Assembly (NCBI RefSeq): GCF_016907275.1
Contig: NZ_JAFBBP010000001.1
Coordinates: 3,152,001-3,216,000 of the forward strand
DNA length: 64,000 nucleotides
Source: Micromonospora luteifusca
Lineage (GTDB): Bacteria; Actinomycetota; Actinomycetes; Mycobacteriales; Micromonosporaceae
Direction of reading: 5' to 3'
Shown here: piece by piece, positions 35,289-45,728 of the stretch
How positions within the stretch are numbered: the first letter of the stretch is position 1
How the letters are laid out: each line of letters opens with the position of its first letter
Notes under the pieces: generated by a model
Told to the model about the DNA's origin: nothing
The model's database searches: none
What the model saw: only the letters and a program-made list of their open reading frames with translations
Program-made: the position numbers and the translations under genes

Positions 35289-36602
35289 CTACGCATTCCG
35301 GCCCACCGGCTCCTTGACGCCCCGCTCGGCGATTTCCTGAGCGGCTTCGAAGTAACTCGTGGCCCCCCGCGATCCGGGATCGTAGGTCATCACCGACTGC
35401 CCGTAGCTGGGTGCCTCGGAAACCCGGACGTTACGGGGGATGACCGCCTGGAGAACCTTGTCTCCGAAGTGGTTCCGGACGTCCTGCTCGACTGCGTCGG
35501 CCAGCCGGGTACGCCGGTCGTACATCGTCAGCAGGATGGTGGAGACGTCGAGCTTCGGGTTGAGGTGTTGGCGCACCAGGTTGATGTTGTTGATCAGCTG
35601 GTTGAGCCCCTCCAGCGCGTAGTACTCACACTGGATCGGGATCAGCACTTCCTGCGCGGCAACCAGGGCGTTGACCGTGAGCAGACCGAGCGAGGGCGGG
35701 CAGTCGATGAAGACGTAGTCGAACTCGCCCGGGTAGGCGGCGATCGCCCGGTCCAGGCGCGACTCCCGCGCCACCACCGACACCAACTCGATCTCCGCGC
35801 CGGCCAGGTCGATGGTCGCGGGCACGCACCACAGGTTGGGGATGCCCTCGACCGCCTGCGCCACCTCGGCCAGCGGCACGCTGTTGATGAGGCAGTCGTA
35901 GACGTCCGGGATCCCGGTGTGGTGCGGGACGTTGAGCCCGGTCGAGGCATTGCCCTGCGGATCGAGGTCCACCACGAGCACCCGGTTGCCGTGCAGGGCG
36001 AGCGCCACCGCAAGGTTGACGGTGGTCGTGGTCTTGCCCACGCCGCCCTTCTGGTTGGCGACGCACATGACCCGGGTCCGGTCCGGCCGAGGCATGGTCA
36101 CCTCGCCACTGGGATTCAGGATCTGCACGGCGCGCATCGCCTCCATAGCCAACGGTGGGTCATCCTCTTCGCGCGTCGGGGTTTCACGTGAAACGTACGT
36201 GGGATCGGCCGCCACGGCAGCCAACGACTCGGTCGAAGCGACCGGGGCGTCGGCGACCACCGGCGCGGCGTCCCGAACAACCGCCGCGCCGGGTTGGTGC
36301 GGGACCGCCGGCTCGAAGCGAACGGCTGCTGCGGTGTTCCGCCGACCCAGCGTCTGCCGCACCTCGGCGGCATTGGCCGGTCGGGTTGACCCTTCCGTTG
36401 TCCGTCGGACAACCGTCGGGTCCGCGCCTTCTGGCCCGGTCGAGTGATCTGCCGGACCTCCGCGCGGCGGCTCGCTGTCCGCGGATTGGGCCGATGGCGC
36501 GGTCGCGCCGGGCGACCAGCTCGGGTAGTCGGTTTCACGTGAAACGGGATCGCTGGTCGACCCGGTCACGCGTGGATCGTCGTACCTGCCGTCGTCATGC
36601 AC
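35289..36602 (-). CDS. parA: Chromosome-partitioning ATPase ParA (Soj) with extended N-terminus
   Basis: The 437-residue protein has an unusual ~165-residue polar N-terminal extension and then a standard ParA ATPase: deviant Walker A in VANQKGGVGKTTTTVNLAVA, Walker A' DLDPQGNASTGLNV and Walker B DYVFIDCPPSLGLLTVNAL. The extension encodes VSRET twice (about residues 21-25 and 139-143); each is a parS site read in frame. A shorter start at the ATG encoding MPRPDRTRVMCVANQKG or at nearby methionines is possible. GTG 36602 has no clear Shine-Dalgarno site. Confidence 0.93.
   Translation of the reverse strand: MHDDGRYDDPRVTGSTSDPVSRETDYPSWSPGATAPSAQSADSEPPRGGPADHSTGPEGADPTVVRRTTEGSTRPANAAEVRQTLGRRNTAAAVRFEPAVPHQPGAAVVRDAAPVVADAPVASTESLAAVAADPTYVSRETPTREEDDPPLAMEAMRAVQILNPSGEVTMPRPDRTRVMCVANQKGGVGKTTTTVNLAVALALHGNRVLVVDLDPQGNASTGLNVPHHTGIPDVYDCLINSVPLAEVAQAVEGIPNLWCVPATIDLAGAEIELVSVVARESRLDRAIAAYPGEFDYVFIDCPPSLGLLTVNALVAAQEVLIPIQCEYYALEGLNQLINNINLVRQHLNPKLDVSTILLTMYDRRTRLADAVEQDVRNHFGDKVLQAVIPRNVRVSEAPSYGQSVMTYDPGSRGATSYFEAAQEIAERGVKEPVGRNA
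36181..36194. other. parS: parS centromere site 4, inside parA
   Basis: GTTTCACGTGAAAC, an exact core, lies in the parA coding frame, where it encodes Val-Ser-Arg-Glu-Thr. Confidence 0.95.
36532..36545. other. parS: parS centromere site 5, inside parA
   Basis: GTTTCACGTGAAAC, an exact core, lies near the 5' end of parA. It again reads VSRET in frame. Confidence 0.95.
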
Positions 36603-36858
36603 CTGTCATCCCTGCCCGCTTCGGATGGTCGGTCCGCGCCCCGGTCAACTTCGCCATACCCACGCTCGCAACCCGGAGCGTACGGCCCTCGGGAGCGGTC
36701 GGAGACCCACGGCGTCCGTCGCCCGCTCCACACTATCGACGCGCGGTCAGCCTACGGCGGACGGGCGCGGCCGGTCCACGTCGGGTTCTCATCCCCTCGT
36801 CCATCCGTACCGGTACAACGAGGCAACCCACCGGCCGGAAGCCCGATGGCGCGAAGTG

Positions 36859-37713
36859 TCAACGTCGGCGGGAACGTCCGCTCCGGGAGTGCTTGCTGGC
36901 CGCCACCCGCGGGGGGCCGATCATCTTCTCGCGCACGATCTCCACGACGGTCGTCGGCGGATCGATCACCCCGACGCCGCAGAGGAGTACGGAGGGCTCC
37001 CCGCCGCCGAGTCGCGCCACCACCCCAGCGTGTTCCTCGATCTCAGCTGCGGCGGATGAGCCTTTGAGTGCCAGCAGACGGCCACCACGGACTGCCAGAG
37101 GAAGGCTCCACCCTGCCAGGCGATCCAGCGGCGCGACCGCGCGAGCAGTCACCACGTCTCCGCTGATCGGTTCCCGGCCACTTGATCCGGTGGCCGCCTC
37201 GTCGGCTCGACCACGGAACACCCGCACCGACTTGGCCAGGCCGAGCCGCTCGACGACCTCAATCAGGAAGGACGTACGTCGAGCGAGGGGCTCGATCAGG
37301 GTGACCGTGAGGTCGGGGCGTGCGATGGCCAGGACCAGACCCGGCAGACCAGCACCGGACCCAACGTCGAGCACCGTGGCGCCGGACGGGATCCGCTCGG
37401 CGACCGCCGCACAGTTGAGCAGGTGCCGATCCCAGATCCGCGGCGCCTCCCGGGGGCCGATCAGACCGCGGACGACCCCGTCGGTGGCCAACAGCTCGGC
37501 GTACGCGGCGGCCAGATCGAGTCGGTCGCCGAAGAGGGTCAACGCGGCCGGAGCCAACTCGGGCGGCAGCGCCGCGTCATCCGGCGACGGGGTGGTGTCG
37601 CGCCGAGTCGAATCGGCGTCGACGTCAGGAGTGGCGGGCTGGACAGCGGACGGCCCGGGCGGCGTGCCGCCCGGGCCCGTCACGGCGTCGGCCGTGAAGT
37701 CGTCGTGGGTCAC
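36859..37713 (-). CDS. rsmG: 16S rRNA (guanine-527-N7)-methyltransferase RsmG (GidB)
   Basis: The 284-residue protein has a ~55-residue polar N-terminal extension and then the RsmG fold: [36 protein letters not shown], the SAM-binding [20 protein letters not shown] and [20 protein letters not shown]. It methylates G527 of 16S rRNA. I start at GTG 37713, four bases after the khpB stop, with GGCGGA upstream. It sits between khpB/jag and parA as in most actinobacteria. Confidence 0.94.
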   Translation of the reverse strand: MTHDDFTADAVTGPGGTPPGPSAVQPATPDVDADSTRRDTTPSPDDAALPPELAPAALTLFGDRLDLAAAYAELLATDGVVRGLIGPREAPRIWDRHLLNCAAVAERIPSGATVLDVGSGAGLPGLVLAIARPDLTVTLIEPLARRTSFLIEVVERLGLAKSVRVFRGRADEAATGSSGREPISGDVVTARAVAPLDRLAGWSLPLAVRGGRLLALKGSSAAAEIEEHAGVVARLGGGEPSVLLCGVGVIDPPTTVVEIVREKMIGPPRVAASKHSRSGRSRRR

Positions 37714-37717
37714 TCGG

Positions 37718-38335
37718 TCAGTCCGCCGGCCGTACGACGATGCGCCGGTTCGGCTCGACACCCTCGGACTCGCTCGCCACGCCAGACATGGCGTTGACCA
37801 CGTCGTGCACGCACTTGCGCTCGAACGCGGACATCGCGTCCAGTCGGACCGGCTCGCCGTACTCCTTGACCTTCTCGACGGCGTTCTTGGCGACCGCGGC
37901 GAGTTCCTTGCGGCGGTTCGTCCGGTAGCCGCCGACGTCGAGCAGCAGGCGGCTCGGGGTCCCGGTCTGCCGGAAAACGGCGAGGCGGGTCAGCTCCTGG
38001 AGCGCCTCCAGCGTGGCTCCTCGCTGACCAACCAGATTCTGCAGCCGCTCGCCGACCACCTCGACCATCGGGCGGCCGGCGGAAACCAGCTCGTCGATGT
38101 CGCCGTCGTAGTCGAGGATGTCGAGCAGCCCTTCGACGTAGTCGGCCGCGATCTCGCTCTGCCGGAACAGGTCGCCCTCGCTCACAGCCTTCTTCACCCG
38201 GCCGCCAGCGGCGGTCTCGGTATCGTCGTCGGCCTCGGTGTCGTCGGCTTCGGTGTCGTCGCCGTCCACCGCGAGCGTCGCGGTCTCCTCCTCGTCCAGG
38301 GACTGCTCGGCGCGGGGGATGCTGGTCTCGGTCAC
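37718..38335 (-). CDS. khpB: KhpB/Jag family RNA-binding protein (KH-R3H)
   Basis: The 205-residue protein starts at GTG 38335 behind GGAGATGAG. It has an acidic N-terminal region (about 1-50), then a KH-type domain around [20 protein letters not shown], and an R3H-type C-terminal segment with [20 protein letters not shown] and [20 protein letters not shown]. Such proteins bind RNA and affect envelope growth in Gram-positives. The longer frame to 38527 is a Pro/Arg-rich extension without its own ribosome-binding site. It lies between yidC and rsmG, the conserved order. Confidence 0.9.
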   Translation of the reverse strand: MTETSIPRAEQSLDEEETATLAVDGDDTEADDTEADDDTETAAGGRVKKAVSEGDLFRQSEIAADYVEGLLDILDYDGDIDELVSAGRPMVEVVGERLQNLVGQRGATLEALQELTRLAVFRQTGTPSRLLLDVGGYRTNRRKELAAVAKNAVEKVKEYGEPVRLDAMSAFERKCVHDVVNAMSGVASESEGVEPNRRIVVRPAD

Positions 38336-38547
38336 GGTCTCATCTCCGTACTCGCTCGGCCGGACCGCAGGGTCCGACTGGTTTCCCGGGGCCGGCTGGA
38401 GGTCGCCGGTGCCCACGGGCACGTCTGTACGGGCAGTGTCGCCCGCGGCCGCGCGATGCGCGGCCGGTTCCGCCCGGCGCCGACCGTACGGCGGCTGCGC
38501 GGTGCGGAACGGGCCGCCGCCGGTCACCCGGCGACGGCCCTTGGAGG

Positions 38548-39549
38548 TCAGCCCTGCCGCTTGGCGGGACGGCTCTTCTTCGAGTTGTTCACCGGCTTGG
38601 CACCCGGCTTCGGCCCGGCAACCTTGGGGGCGGTCGCCTTGACCGGTGCCGGCGGGGCCGACTTGCCACGACCGAACAGGCCACCGGACTTGGCGGGCTG
38701 CACCGGGCTACGGGTGGCGGAGGGGGCCACGGCCTTCTTGGCGGTCACCGGCGGCGGGAACTTCCGCAGCACCCACTGCTGCTGGCCGAGGGTGAAGAGG
38801 TTGTTGGTGACCCAGTAGATGATCACACCGATCGGGAAGATCGCGCCGGAGATCAGCAGCGACGCGGGGATGCCGTAGAGCATCAGTCGCTGGATCATCC
38901 GCTGCTGCGGGTCTTCCGCCCAGCCGGTCTTGAGGATCATCTGACGGCTGGTCAGGTAGGTGGTGCCGATCATGACCAGAACCAGGAGACCGGCGATGAC
39001 CTTCACGGTGGTGCCGTTGGCGCCGAGGCGGGCCAACTCGTCGGCCGTGGAGCCGAACTTGCCTGACAGCGGTGCGGTGAAGAGCTTCGCGTGCGAAGCG
39101 CTGTTGAACTGGTCGACGGACCAGCCGTAGATCGTCTTCTTGTCTTCGCCCTTGAACGGGTCCAGTCGCCGCAGCACGTGGAAGAGACCGAGGAAGACCG
39201 GGATCTGAAGGAACATCGGAAGGCAACCCATCAGCGGGTTGGCCTTCTCCTTCTTGTAGAGCTCCATCATTTCTTTCTGGAGCGTCTCCCGGTCACCCTT
39301 GTGCTTCTCCTGCAGCTCCTTGACCTTGGGCTGAAGCGCTTGCATCGCCCGCTGGGACTTGATCTGCTTGACGAAGACCGGGAACAGGATCACCCGGACG
39401 GTGACCACCAGGAAGATGATGGCCAGGATCCAGGCGAAGTTGGTGCCGATCACCGCGCCGACCGGCACCCCGATGGCGTCCCAGGCAGAGTGCCAGGTCA
39501 GCAGGATCCACGAAATCGCGTAGTAGATCCAGTCGAGACTCAGACTCAA
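38548..39549 (-). CDS. yidC: Membrane protein insertase YidC
   Basis: This 333-residue Oxa1/YidC protein has an N-terminal helix, the conserved cytoplasmic loop ([20 protein letters not shown]) and helices containing [20 protein letters not shown], then [20 protein letters not shown] with [10 protein letters not shown] basic Lys/Ala/Pro-rich tail (about 285-333) may contact ribosomes. It inserts proteins into the membrane with or without Sec. Its ATG overlaps the yidD stop (ATGA). Confidence 0.96.
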   Translation of the reverse strand: MSLSLDWIYYAISWILLTWHSAWDAIGVPVGAVIGTNFAWILAIIFLVVTVRVILFPVFVKQIKSQRAMQALQPKVKELQEKHKGDRETLQKEMMELYKKEKANPLMGCLPMFLQIPVFLGLFHVLRRLDPFKGEDKKTIYGWSVDQFNSASHAKLFTAPLSGKFGSTADELARLGANGTTVKVIAGLLVLVMIGTTYLTSRQMILKTGWAEDPQQRMIQRLMLYGIPASLLISGAIFPIGVIIYWVTNNLFTLGQQQWVLRKFPPPVTAKKAVAPSATRSPVQPAKSGGLFGRGKSAPPAPVKATAPKVAGPKPGAKPVNNSKKSRPAKRQG

Positions 39550-39842
39550 TTCGGGGCTCCAGTCACATCAGCACGGCGGCGGCCGCCCGGCTCCGGCACC
39601 GGGTCATATCCACCAGGGTGAAAGGGGTGGCAGCGCAACAACCGCCGGACCGCCAGCGCGGCTCCCCGGAGCGCGCCGTGCTGAGCGAGCGCCTCCTGGG
39701 CGTACGCGCTGCACGACGGGTAGAACCGACAGCGGGCCGGCAGTGCCGGACTTATCCACCGACGGTACGCGATGATGGGCGCGATCAGCACCTTGGCACC
39801 GGTTGTCGAGGGGCGTGGGCTGGTCTGCTCTGTTCCGGTCAT
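39546..39842 (-). CDS. yidD: Membrane protein insertion efficiency factor YidD
   Basis: The 98-residue protein carries the hallmark [15 protein letters not shown] and [17 protein letters not shown] with an amphipathic N-terminal segment ([15 protein letters not shown]). YidD assists YidC-dependent insertion at the inner face of the membrane. Its start overlaps the rnpA stop and its stop overlaps the yidC start, so rnpA-yidD-yidC are translationally coupled. Confidence 0.95.
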   Translation of the reverse strand: MTGTEQTSPRPSTTGAKVLIAPIIAYRRWISPALPARCRFYPSCSAYAQEALAQHGALRGAALAVRRLLRCHPFHPGGYDPVPEPGGRRRADVTGAPN

Positions 39843-40255
39843 CGGGATCGCCGCTCGCGGGGCGACCGAGCGACCGCGATGGCGGCGTCCAGGTCGGTGG
39901 CGAGCCGAGGGTACGACGCCTGCGCCGCTGCGGGGAGCGCCCGGACGACCAGGGTGCTGCCGGCCGGCAGGGTGGTCATCCGCTCCCGGACCAGTGCCCG
40001 CAGTCGACGCCGGACCCGGTTGCGGGTTACCGCGTTGCCGACAGCTTTGGACACGACGAAGCCGGCGCGGGACGGCACGGATGTCTGCTCCGCACTGTTG
40101 TCCCGCACCGGCTCCGGCAAGGTCGGTGTGCTGGGGTCGATGGCCGCCGGCACGGTCAGGTGGACCACGACGGCGCCACGTCCGGCGCGTCGGCCACCAC
40201 GAACCGCTGCGGCGAAGTCAGTGCTGCGCCGCAGTCGCTGCGCGGCGGCCAGCAC
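39839..40255 (-). CDS. rnpA: Ribonuclease P protein component
   Basis: The 138-residue protein from GTG 40255 begins [20 protein letters not shown] and has the RNR motif in [20 protein letters not shown]. It is the protein subunit that helps the RNase P RNA mature tRNA 5' ends. An insertion of about 20 residues ([20 protein letters not shown]) precedes the KAVGNA block. It lies 34 bp downstream of rpmH, the universal order. Confidence 0.95.
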   Translation of the reverse strand: MLAAAQRLRRSTDFAAAVRGGRRAGRGAVVVHLTVPAAIDPSTPTLPEPVRDNSAEQTSVPSRAGFVVSKAVGNAVTRNRVRRRLRALVRERMTTLPAGSTLVVRALPAAAQASYPRLATDLDAAIAVARSPRERRSR

Positions 40256-40289
40256 GACTGCCCACGTCCCCTGGACCGGCCCGGTCGGC

Positions 40290-40427
40290 TCAGGCCGACA
40301 GGGTGGTGCGACCCTTGGCGCGACGGCTCGAGAGGATGGCACGGCCGGCACGGGTGCGCATGCGCAGCCGGAAGCCGTGGGTCTTCGCGCGCCGGCGGTT
40401 GTTCGGCTGGTAGGTGCGCTTGCTCAC
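40290..40427 (-). CDS. rpmH: 50S ribosomal protein L34
   Basis: This 45-residue protein begins [20 protein letters not shown] and is strongly basic, as expected for bL34. I start at GTG 40427 behind GGAGAGCC. The longer frame upstream is non-coding leader. It is the first gene of the rpmH-rnpA-yidD-yidC run, divergent from dnaA. A good sigma-70-type promoter lies about 190 nt upstream. Confidence 0.96.
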   Translation of the reverse strand: MSKRTYQPNNRRRAKTHGFRLRMRTRAGRAILSSRRAKGRTTLSA

Positions 40428-40615
40428 GTCAGGCTCTCCGTTTTCGTACGCGCCCCGCGCGACGGGATCGCCGGGGTCGTGGGGTGGTCCAGGCCACCTC
40501 GACGGTGGCCCCCGATCGGTGCTGTCCGGTGGTGCGGGACCTCGACGAGGCGGGGATGCGACCGCGGACAGCAAGCACCCATCACCCTAGCAGAGGGCGA
40601 GAAAGCAGCCGTTCC

Positions 40616-40644
40616 AGCCTACGCAGGGGGGCAATGACCGTCAA
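40616..40644 (-). promoter_or_regulatory. Sigma-70-type promoter for rpmH
   Basis: On the minus strand TTGACG (-35, at 40639-40644) is followed after 17 nt by TAGGCT (-10, at 40616-40621). This matches the actinobacterial housekeeping consensus TTGACN-N17-TANNNT and points to rpmH. Confidence 0.7.
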
Positions 40645-40730
40645 ACACCCCGAGTAGCGGACAACAGGACGCGCCCGAGGCCGAAGGGCGGTTTTCGCTG
40701 ATGCCGACAACGGTGTCGCCACGTCGCCGG

Positions 40731-40760
40731 TTGATGGCGCAGGGACAACGCTGTTACCGT
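40731..40760 (+). promoter_or_regulatory. Candidate dnaA promoter
   Basis: TTGATG at 40731-40736, an 18-nt spacer and TACCGT at 40755-40760 fit a housekeeping promoter pointing at dnaA, about 300 nt upstream of its start. The match is moderate. Confidence 0.45.
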
Positions 40761-40924
40761 GCCCGATTGCGGTGAGCGTCGAAAGGCTCCGGTCGTCGCG
40801 CAGGCAAGACCGGACAAGGTAGTGAATCGTTCGGCACGGTGAACCCGCTTCAACGCCCGGCCAGGCAGGGGGCAGGTCCCCACCCGCGTCCGGCGGCGGC
40901 CACAATCGGTCGGTACACACAGGG

Positions 40925-40944
40925 TGTGGATAACTTGTGGATGA
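40925..40944. promoter_or_regulatory. DnaA boxes upstream of dnaA
   Basis: TGTGGATAA (40925-40933, exact) and TTGTGGATGA (40935-40944, near match) lie about 120-140 bp upstream of the dnaA start, downstream of the candidate promoter. This placement suits autoregulation by DnaA. Confidence 0.65.
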
Positions 40945-41062
40945 CCACCGGTCGACCGTCCGGGTGGGTGTTGTTCCACCCCGCGAACGCGGCGGGCCCG
41001 GGACGGCCGGCTGGTCAGACAGCGGCGGCCGGGAGCAGCAGAGGCGAGGGGGTGGCACGACG

Positions 41063-42892
41063 GTGGCCGGTAAGACCGACCTTGCCGCAGTGTGGTTAGC
41101 GGCGACCGACGAGCTCGCCGACGAGATCATCTCCGCTCAGCAGCGTGCCTATCTCCGACTGACCCGGCTGCGGGCGATCGTCGAGGACACCGCGCTGCTG
41201 TCCGTGCCGGACGCGTTCACGCGCGACGTGATCGAGTCACGACTGCGCCCGGCCATCACCGAGGCGCTCACCCGCCGGCTGGGCCGGCCGATCCAGGTCG
41301 CTGTCACCGTTCGGGTGGCCGAGGACGCCGCCGGCCGACCGGCCGGCACCGTCTACCGCAGCGCCCCGGAGACCGGGCCGCTCGACGTCGAGGGCCCGGC
41401 CGCCGCACCACTCGGTGACGACCATGGTGTTCGACCGGTTGCCGACGCGCTGATCCCGGAGCAGTCACACGGGGCACATGCGCCCGAGCCCAGCGGGCCG
41501 CCCGCACCGGCGGGTCCGCCGCTCGCGCCGGCCGTCGACGGGCACCGTTCCGGGCTGATCCCGGCCAGCAGAGACGGGCAGGAGGCGCTGTTCAGCGCCG
41601 CGTTCGCGGAGCCGATGCGGCCGTCCCGACCCGGGCCGGACCGGCGCGGCTACGACGAGCAGACCGCTCGCCTGGAACCGCCGGGCCCGGACACCCGGCC
41701 CTACGAGCCGCGTTACCGGGACGACTCGGCGTCGCCGCGCGACCAGCACGTGATCCGCGCGCTGCCCCGGGACAACGGGACGGACAGCGGCCCGGGTCGC
41801 AGCGGGGTGGACCATCGGGCGGGTGGCCGCGACGACCGCCGGCTGCCCGGTGCCGACACCGGCGGCAACCGGCTCAACCCGAAGTACATGTTCGAGACGT
41901 TCGTCATCGGCTCGTCCAACCGGTTCGCACACGCGGCGAGCGTGGCGGTGGCGGAGTCACCGGCGAAGGCGTACAACCCGCTGTTCATCTACGGTCACTC
42001 GGGGCTGGGCAAGACCCACCTGCTGCATGCCATCGGGCACTACGCCACGACGCTCGGCAACGCCCGCTCGGTCCGGTACGTGTCGACCGAGGAGTTCACC
42101 AACGACTTCATCAACTCGCTCCGGGACGACAAGACCAGTGCGTTCCAGCGGCGCTACCGCGACGTCGACATCCTGCTGATCGACGACATCCAGTTCCTGG
42201 AGAACCGCGAGCGCACGCAGGAGGAGTTCTTCCACACCTTCAACACCCTGCACAACGCCAACAAGCAGATCGTGATCACCTCCGACCGGTCGCCGCGCCA
42301 GCTCGCCACTCTCGAGGACCGGATGCGAACCCGGTTCGAGTGGGGGTTGCTGGCCGACATCCAGCCTCCGGACCTGGAGACCCGGATCGCGATCCTGCAG
42401 AAGAAGGCGGCGCAGGAGCGGATGTACGCCCCGCCGGACGTGTTGGAGTTCATCGCCTCCCGGGTGTCGAACTCGATCCGGGAACTGGAGGGTGCGCTGA
42501 TCCGGGTGACGGCGTTCGCCAGCCTGACCCGATCGACCGTCGAGCTGTCACTGGCCGAGGAGGTGCTCCGGGACTTCATGCCCGACGGCGCCGGGCCAGA
42601 GATCAACGCCGACCAGATCATGGCATCGACCGCCGACTATTTCGGAGTGAGTCTGGAGGACCTCCGCGGTCAGTCCAGGTCTCGGGTGCTGGTCAACGCA
42701 CGGCAGGTGGCCATGTACCTGTGTCGGGAGTTGACCGAGCTGTCGCTGCCGAGGATCGGGCAGGCCTTCGGTGGCCGGGACCACACCACGGTGATGCACG
42801 CCGACCGGAAGATCCGTCAGCAGATGGCCGAGCGCCGCTCGCTCTACAACCAGATCGCCGAGCTGACCAACCGGATCAAGCAGAACAGCTGA
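41063..42892 (+). CDS. dnaA: Chromosomal replication initiator protein DnaA
   Basis: The 609-residue protein is long because domain II (about 100-265) is an extended Pro/Arg/Asp-rich linker, as usual in actinobacteria. Domain I begins [20 protein letters not shown]. The AAA+ domain starts at [20 protein letters not shown], with Walker [20 protein letters not shown] (about 311) and Walker [21 protein letters not shown]. Domain IV carries the DNA-binding signature [22 protein letters not shown] 41063 is the likely start; the frame extends upstream without coding character. A terminator follows, then oriC. Confidence 0.97.
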   Translation: MAGKTDLAAVWLAATDELADEIISAQQRAYLRLTRLRAIVEDTALLSVPDAFTRDVIESRLRPAITEALTRRLGRPIQVAVTVRVAEDAAGRPAGTVYRSAPETGPLDVEGPAAAPLGDDHGVRPVADALIPEQSHGAHAPEPSGPPAPAGPPLAPAVDGHRSGLIPASRDGQEALFSAAFAEPMRPSRPGPDRRGYDEQTARLEPPGPDTRPYEPRYRDDSASPRDQHVIRALPRDNGTDSGPGRSGVDHRAGGRDDRRLPGADTGGNRLNPKYMFETFVIGSSNRFAHAASVAVAESPAKAYNPLFIYGHSGLGKTHLLHAIGHYATTLGNARSVRYVSTEEFTNDFINSLRDDKTSAFQRRYRDVDILLIDDIQFLENRERTQEEFFHTFNTLHNANKQIVITSDRSPRQLATLEDRMRTRFEWGLLADIQPPDLETRIAILQKKAAQERMYAPPDVLEFIASRVSNSIRELEGALIRVTAFASLTRSTVELSLAEEVLRDFMPDGAGPEINADQIMASTADYFGVSLEDLRGQSRSRVLVNARQVAMYLCRELTELSLPRIGQAFGGRDHTTVMHADRKIRQQMAERRSLYNQIAELTNRIKQNS

Positions 42893-42931
42893 GGCGTACG
42901 CCAGCCGTCGCGACGGCACACAGCTCGGGAC

Positions 42932-42965
42932 ACGCCCGGCCGGATCTCCGGCCGGGCGTCCTTTT
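42932..42965 (+). terminator. Terminator of dnaA
   Basis: ACGCCCGGCCGG at 42932-42943 pairs with CCGGCCGGGCGT at 42948-42959 (12 bp, 4-nt loop), followed by CCTTTTTCTC. It is a canonical Rho-independent terminator. Confidence 0.92.
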
Positions 42966-43034
42966 TCTCGTCCTCAGCTGGACTCTCGACATGGTCTAGA
43001 CCACATCATCGGGGCCGTGACCGCTTCGACGCCC

Positions 43035-43500
43035 AATCGTTGTCCACAGCTCGTTGTCCACCGTCGGTGGACAACTACGGTCCGTCCTCCGCCGGTTACC
43101 CACAGGCTGTGGAGAAACCCTGTGTACGGAGCTGTGGACGCCTGGGGACAACCGTCACGTTATCCACCGATGACCGTCGACCTGTGTACGAGCTGTTGAA
43201 GGTTCTGGGGATGACGGCAATGGTGATCTTCACCGTGATCCACAGGCTTGGGGAGAAAGTCGGTGGATTACCGGTGGACAACCGGTGGACAACGGTGGAC
43301 AACCGGCCGTCCGGATCGGCCTGTGGACACGCAAGCCGGTTGTACCCCCGGTTCTCCACAGCTAAATCACCGGTGGATAACCTGTCTGAGCTGGGCAGAC
43401 CCGGGTTTTCCACAGTTTGCACAGGTGCGATGAAGACGATGAGTTATCTCTTCTAAGAGAACAAAAACCAATCATCACCGTTGGGCTTTCTGTGGATCGT
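43035..43500. other. oriC: Chromosomal replication origin oriC
   Basis: The dnaA-dnaN intergenic region holds at least 15 DnaA-box-like nonamers (TTGTCCACA/TTATCCACA or complements, mostly zero or one mismatch). They include 43040 (exact TTGTCCACA), 43054, 43066, 43096, 43108, 43143, 43160, 43262, 43273, 43284, 43294, 43322, 43352, 43372 and 43406. Three GGTGGACAA boxes at 43273, 43284 and 43294 are spaced 11 and 10 bp. An AT-richer segment at about 43436-43480 borders dnaN and could be the unwinding element. Confidence 0.95.
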
Positions 43501-43668
43501 GCCGAGAGCTGCCGGATCAGCCCGTCAGCACCGACACGATCCATGGGGTCGGACGCACAGCCGATGCCCCCGCGCCCTAAGGTGCGATGGGTACCCGCAC
43601 GGTCGGGCGGGACGGTAGGCAGCGGTCGGCATGAGAGAGTTGTCGCTGACGTCGACGCGGAGGCATTA

Positions 43669-44802
43669 ATGAAGTTCCGAGTGGAGCGCGACGCGCTCGC
43701 CGAGGCTGTGGCGTGGACCGCGAAGAGCCTGCCCAACCGGCCATCCGTTCCGGTGCTCGCCGGGGTGATGCTCCGGGTCACCGACGGCAACCTGCGGGTT
43801 TCCGGGTTCGACTACGAGGTCTCCAGCCAGGTGACCGTTGAGGTGCAGGGTGACGCCGACGGCGCCGCGCTCGTCTCCGGCCGCCTGCTCGCCGAGATCA
43901 CCAAGGCGTTGCCGGCCAAGCCGGTCGACATCGCCGCGGTCGGTGCCCACCTCGAGCTGGTCTGCGGCAGTGCCCGGTTCACCCTGCCCACCATGCCGGT
44001 GGAGGACTACCCCGCGTTGCCGGAGATGCCGCAGAGCGCCGGCACGGTCGACGCGGCCGCGTTCGCCACCGCGGTCTCCCAGGTGGCCATCGCGGCCGGG
44101 CGGGACGAGACGTTGCCGATGATGACCGGCGTCCGCGTCGAGCTCTCCGGCAACACGCTGTCGATGCTCGCCACCGACCGTTACCGGCTGGCGCTGCGCG
44201 AGATCCAGTGGCAGCCGGACGACCCCGAGGTGAGCATCAACGCCCTGGTGCCGGCCCGCACCCTGAACGACACCGCCAAGGCCCTCGGCCCGCTGGGTGG
44301 CGAGGTCACGCTCGCCCTCGCCCAGGGCGCTGCTGGCGAGGGCATGGTCGGCCTGGCCGGCGGCACCCGACGCACCACCAGCCGCCTGCTCGACGGTGCC
44401 AACTACCCGCCGGTGCGTTCGCTCTTCCCGGCCACCCACAACGCCGCTGCCCGGGTGCCGGTGAGCACCCTGATCGAGGTGGTCAAGCGGGTCGCGCTGG
44501 TCGCCGAGCGGGCCACTCCGGTGCTGCTCAGCTTCAGCGCCGACGGCCTGGTGGTCGAGGCCGGCGGTTCCGAGGAGGCGCGGGCCAGCGAGGCGATGGA
44601 GGCCACCTTCACCGGCGATGCGCTGACCATCGGGTTCAACCCGCAGTACCTCATCGACGGCCTGGCCAACCTGGGGTCCCAGACCGCCGTGCTCTCGTTC
44701 GTCGACGCCTTCAAGCCCGCGGTGATCTCTCCCGCCGGCGAGGATGGCGAGGTCATTCCGGGGTACCGGTACCTCATCATGCCGATCCGCGTTTCCCGCT
44801 GA
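43669..44802 (+). CDS. dnaN: DNA polymerase III sliding clamp (beta subunit)
   Basis: This 377-residue protein has the three-fold clamp layout. Recognisable blocks are MKFRVERDALAEAVAWTAKS, the second-domain VDAAAFATAVSQVAIAAGRD, LSMLATDRYRLALREI and the C-terminal PGYRYLIMPIRVSR, which closes the hydrophobic partner-binding cleft. ATG 43669 follows GCGGAGG at a suitable distance; the frame open upstream to 43417 runs into oriC and is not coding. It is followed after 40 bp by gnd. Confidence 0.97.
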   Translation: MKFRVERDALAEAVAWTAKSLPNRPSVPVLAGVMLRVTDGNLRVSGFDYEVSSQVTVEVQGDADGAALVSGRLLAEITKALPAKPVDIAAVGAHLELVCGSARFTLPTMPVEDYPALPEMPQSAGTVDAAAFATAVSQVAIAAGRDETLPMMTGVRVELSGNTLSMLATDRYRLALREIQWQPDDPEVSINALVPARTLNDTAKALGPLGGEVTLALAQGAAGEGMVGLAGGTRRTTSRLLDGANYPPVRSLFPATHNAAARVPVSTLIEVVKRVALVAERATPVLLSFSADGLVVEAGGSEEARASEAMEATFTGDALTIGFNPQYLIDGLANLGSQTAVLSFVDAFKPAVISPAGEDGEVIPGYRYLIMPIRVSR

Positions 44803-44842
44803 TCGCGCCCAGCAACACCCAGATCCACGGAGGTAGAAACAC

Positions 44843-45715
44843 ATGCAGCTCGGCCTTGTAGGACTCGGCCGTATGGGCGGCAACATGCGGGAGCGGTTGC
44901 GTGCCGCTGGTCACGAGGTTGTCGGTTTCGACCACAACGCGCAGATCAGCGACGTTGCGACCATCGCCGGCCTGGCAGAGAAGCTTGAGTCGCCCCGTGC
45001 GGTCTGGGTCATGGTGCCCGCCGGTGTCACCGACGCCACCATCGACGAGCTCGCCGCGGTGCTCGGCGAGGGCGACATCATCATCGACGGCGGCAACTCC
45101 CGCTTCAGCGACGACGCTCCCCGGGCCGAACGGCTCAACGAGCTGGGCATCGGCTACCTCGACGTCGGCGTCTCCGGCGGCGTCTGGGGCCGGCAGAACG
45201 GCTACGGCCTGATGGTCGGCGGTGCTCAGGAGCACGTCGACCGGCTGATGCCGATCTTCAACGCTCTCAAGCCGGAGGGCGAGTTCGGCTTCGTGCACGC
45301 CGGGCCGGTCGGTGCCGGGCACTACTCGAAGATGGTGCACAACGGCATCGAGTACGGCCTGATGCACGCCTACGCCGAGGGCTACGAGCTGATGGCCGCC
45401 TCCGAGCTGGTGACCAACGTGCCGGGGGTCATCAAGTCCTGGCGGGAGGGCACCGTCGTCCGTTCCTGGCTGCTCGACCTGTTGGACCGCGCGCTCGACG
45501 AGGACCCGGAGCTGGCCGACCTGAGCGGCTACACGGAGGACACCGGCGAGGGCCGGTGGACCGTCGACGAGGCGGTCCGCCTGGCGGTGCCGCTGAACGT
45601 CATCACCGCTTCGCTGTTCGCCCGGTTCGCCTCGCGGCAGGACGACTCGCCCGCCATGAAGGCCGTTGCCGCGCTGCGCCAGCAGTTCGGCGGCCACGCC
45701 GTCCACAAGCGCTGA
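44843..45715 (+). CDS. gnd: 6-phosphogluconate dehydrogenase, decarboxylating (short form)
   Basis: The 290-residue enzyme is the short form of about 300 residues, rather than the ~470-residue one. It has the coenzyme-binding motif [20 protein letters not shown], the substrate region [20 protein letters not shown], and the catalytic lysine/histidine region [20 protein letters not shown]. It makes ribulose 5-phosphate and reduced cofactor in the pentose phosphate pathway. A gnd gene between dnaN and recF is common in actinobacteria. Its ATG follows ACGGAGG. Confidence 0.94.
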   Translation: MQLGLVGLGRMGGNMRERLRAAGHEVVGFDHNAQISDVATIAGLAEKLESPRAVWVMVPAGVTDATIDELAAVLGEGDIIIDGGNSRFSDDAPRAERLNELGIGYLDVGVSGGVWGRQNGYGLMVGGAQEHVDRLMPIFNALKPEGEFGFVHAGPVGAGHYSKMVHNGIEYGLMHAYAEGYELMAASELVTNVPGVIKSWREGTVVRSWLLDLLDRALDEDPELADLSGYTEDTGEGRWTVDEAVRLAVPLNVITASLFARFASRQDDSPAMKAVAALRQQFGGHAVHKR

Positions 45716-45719
45716 GCGG

Positions 45720-45728
45720 TATCCACAA
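45720..45728. promoter_or_regulatory. DnaA-box-like motif just upstream of recF
   Basis: TATCCACAA at 45720-45728 overlaps an 8/9 match to TTATCCACA and lies in the 16-bp gap between the gnd stop and the recF start, where a ribosome-binding site would be expected. Confidence 0.45.
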
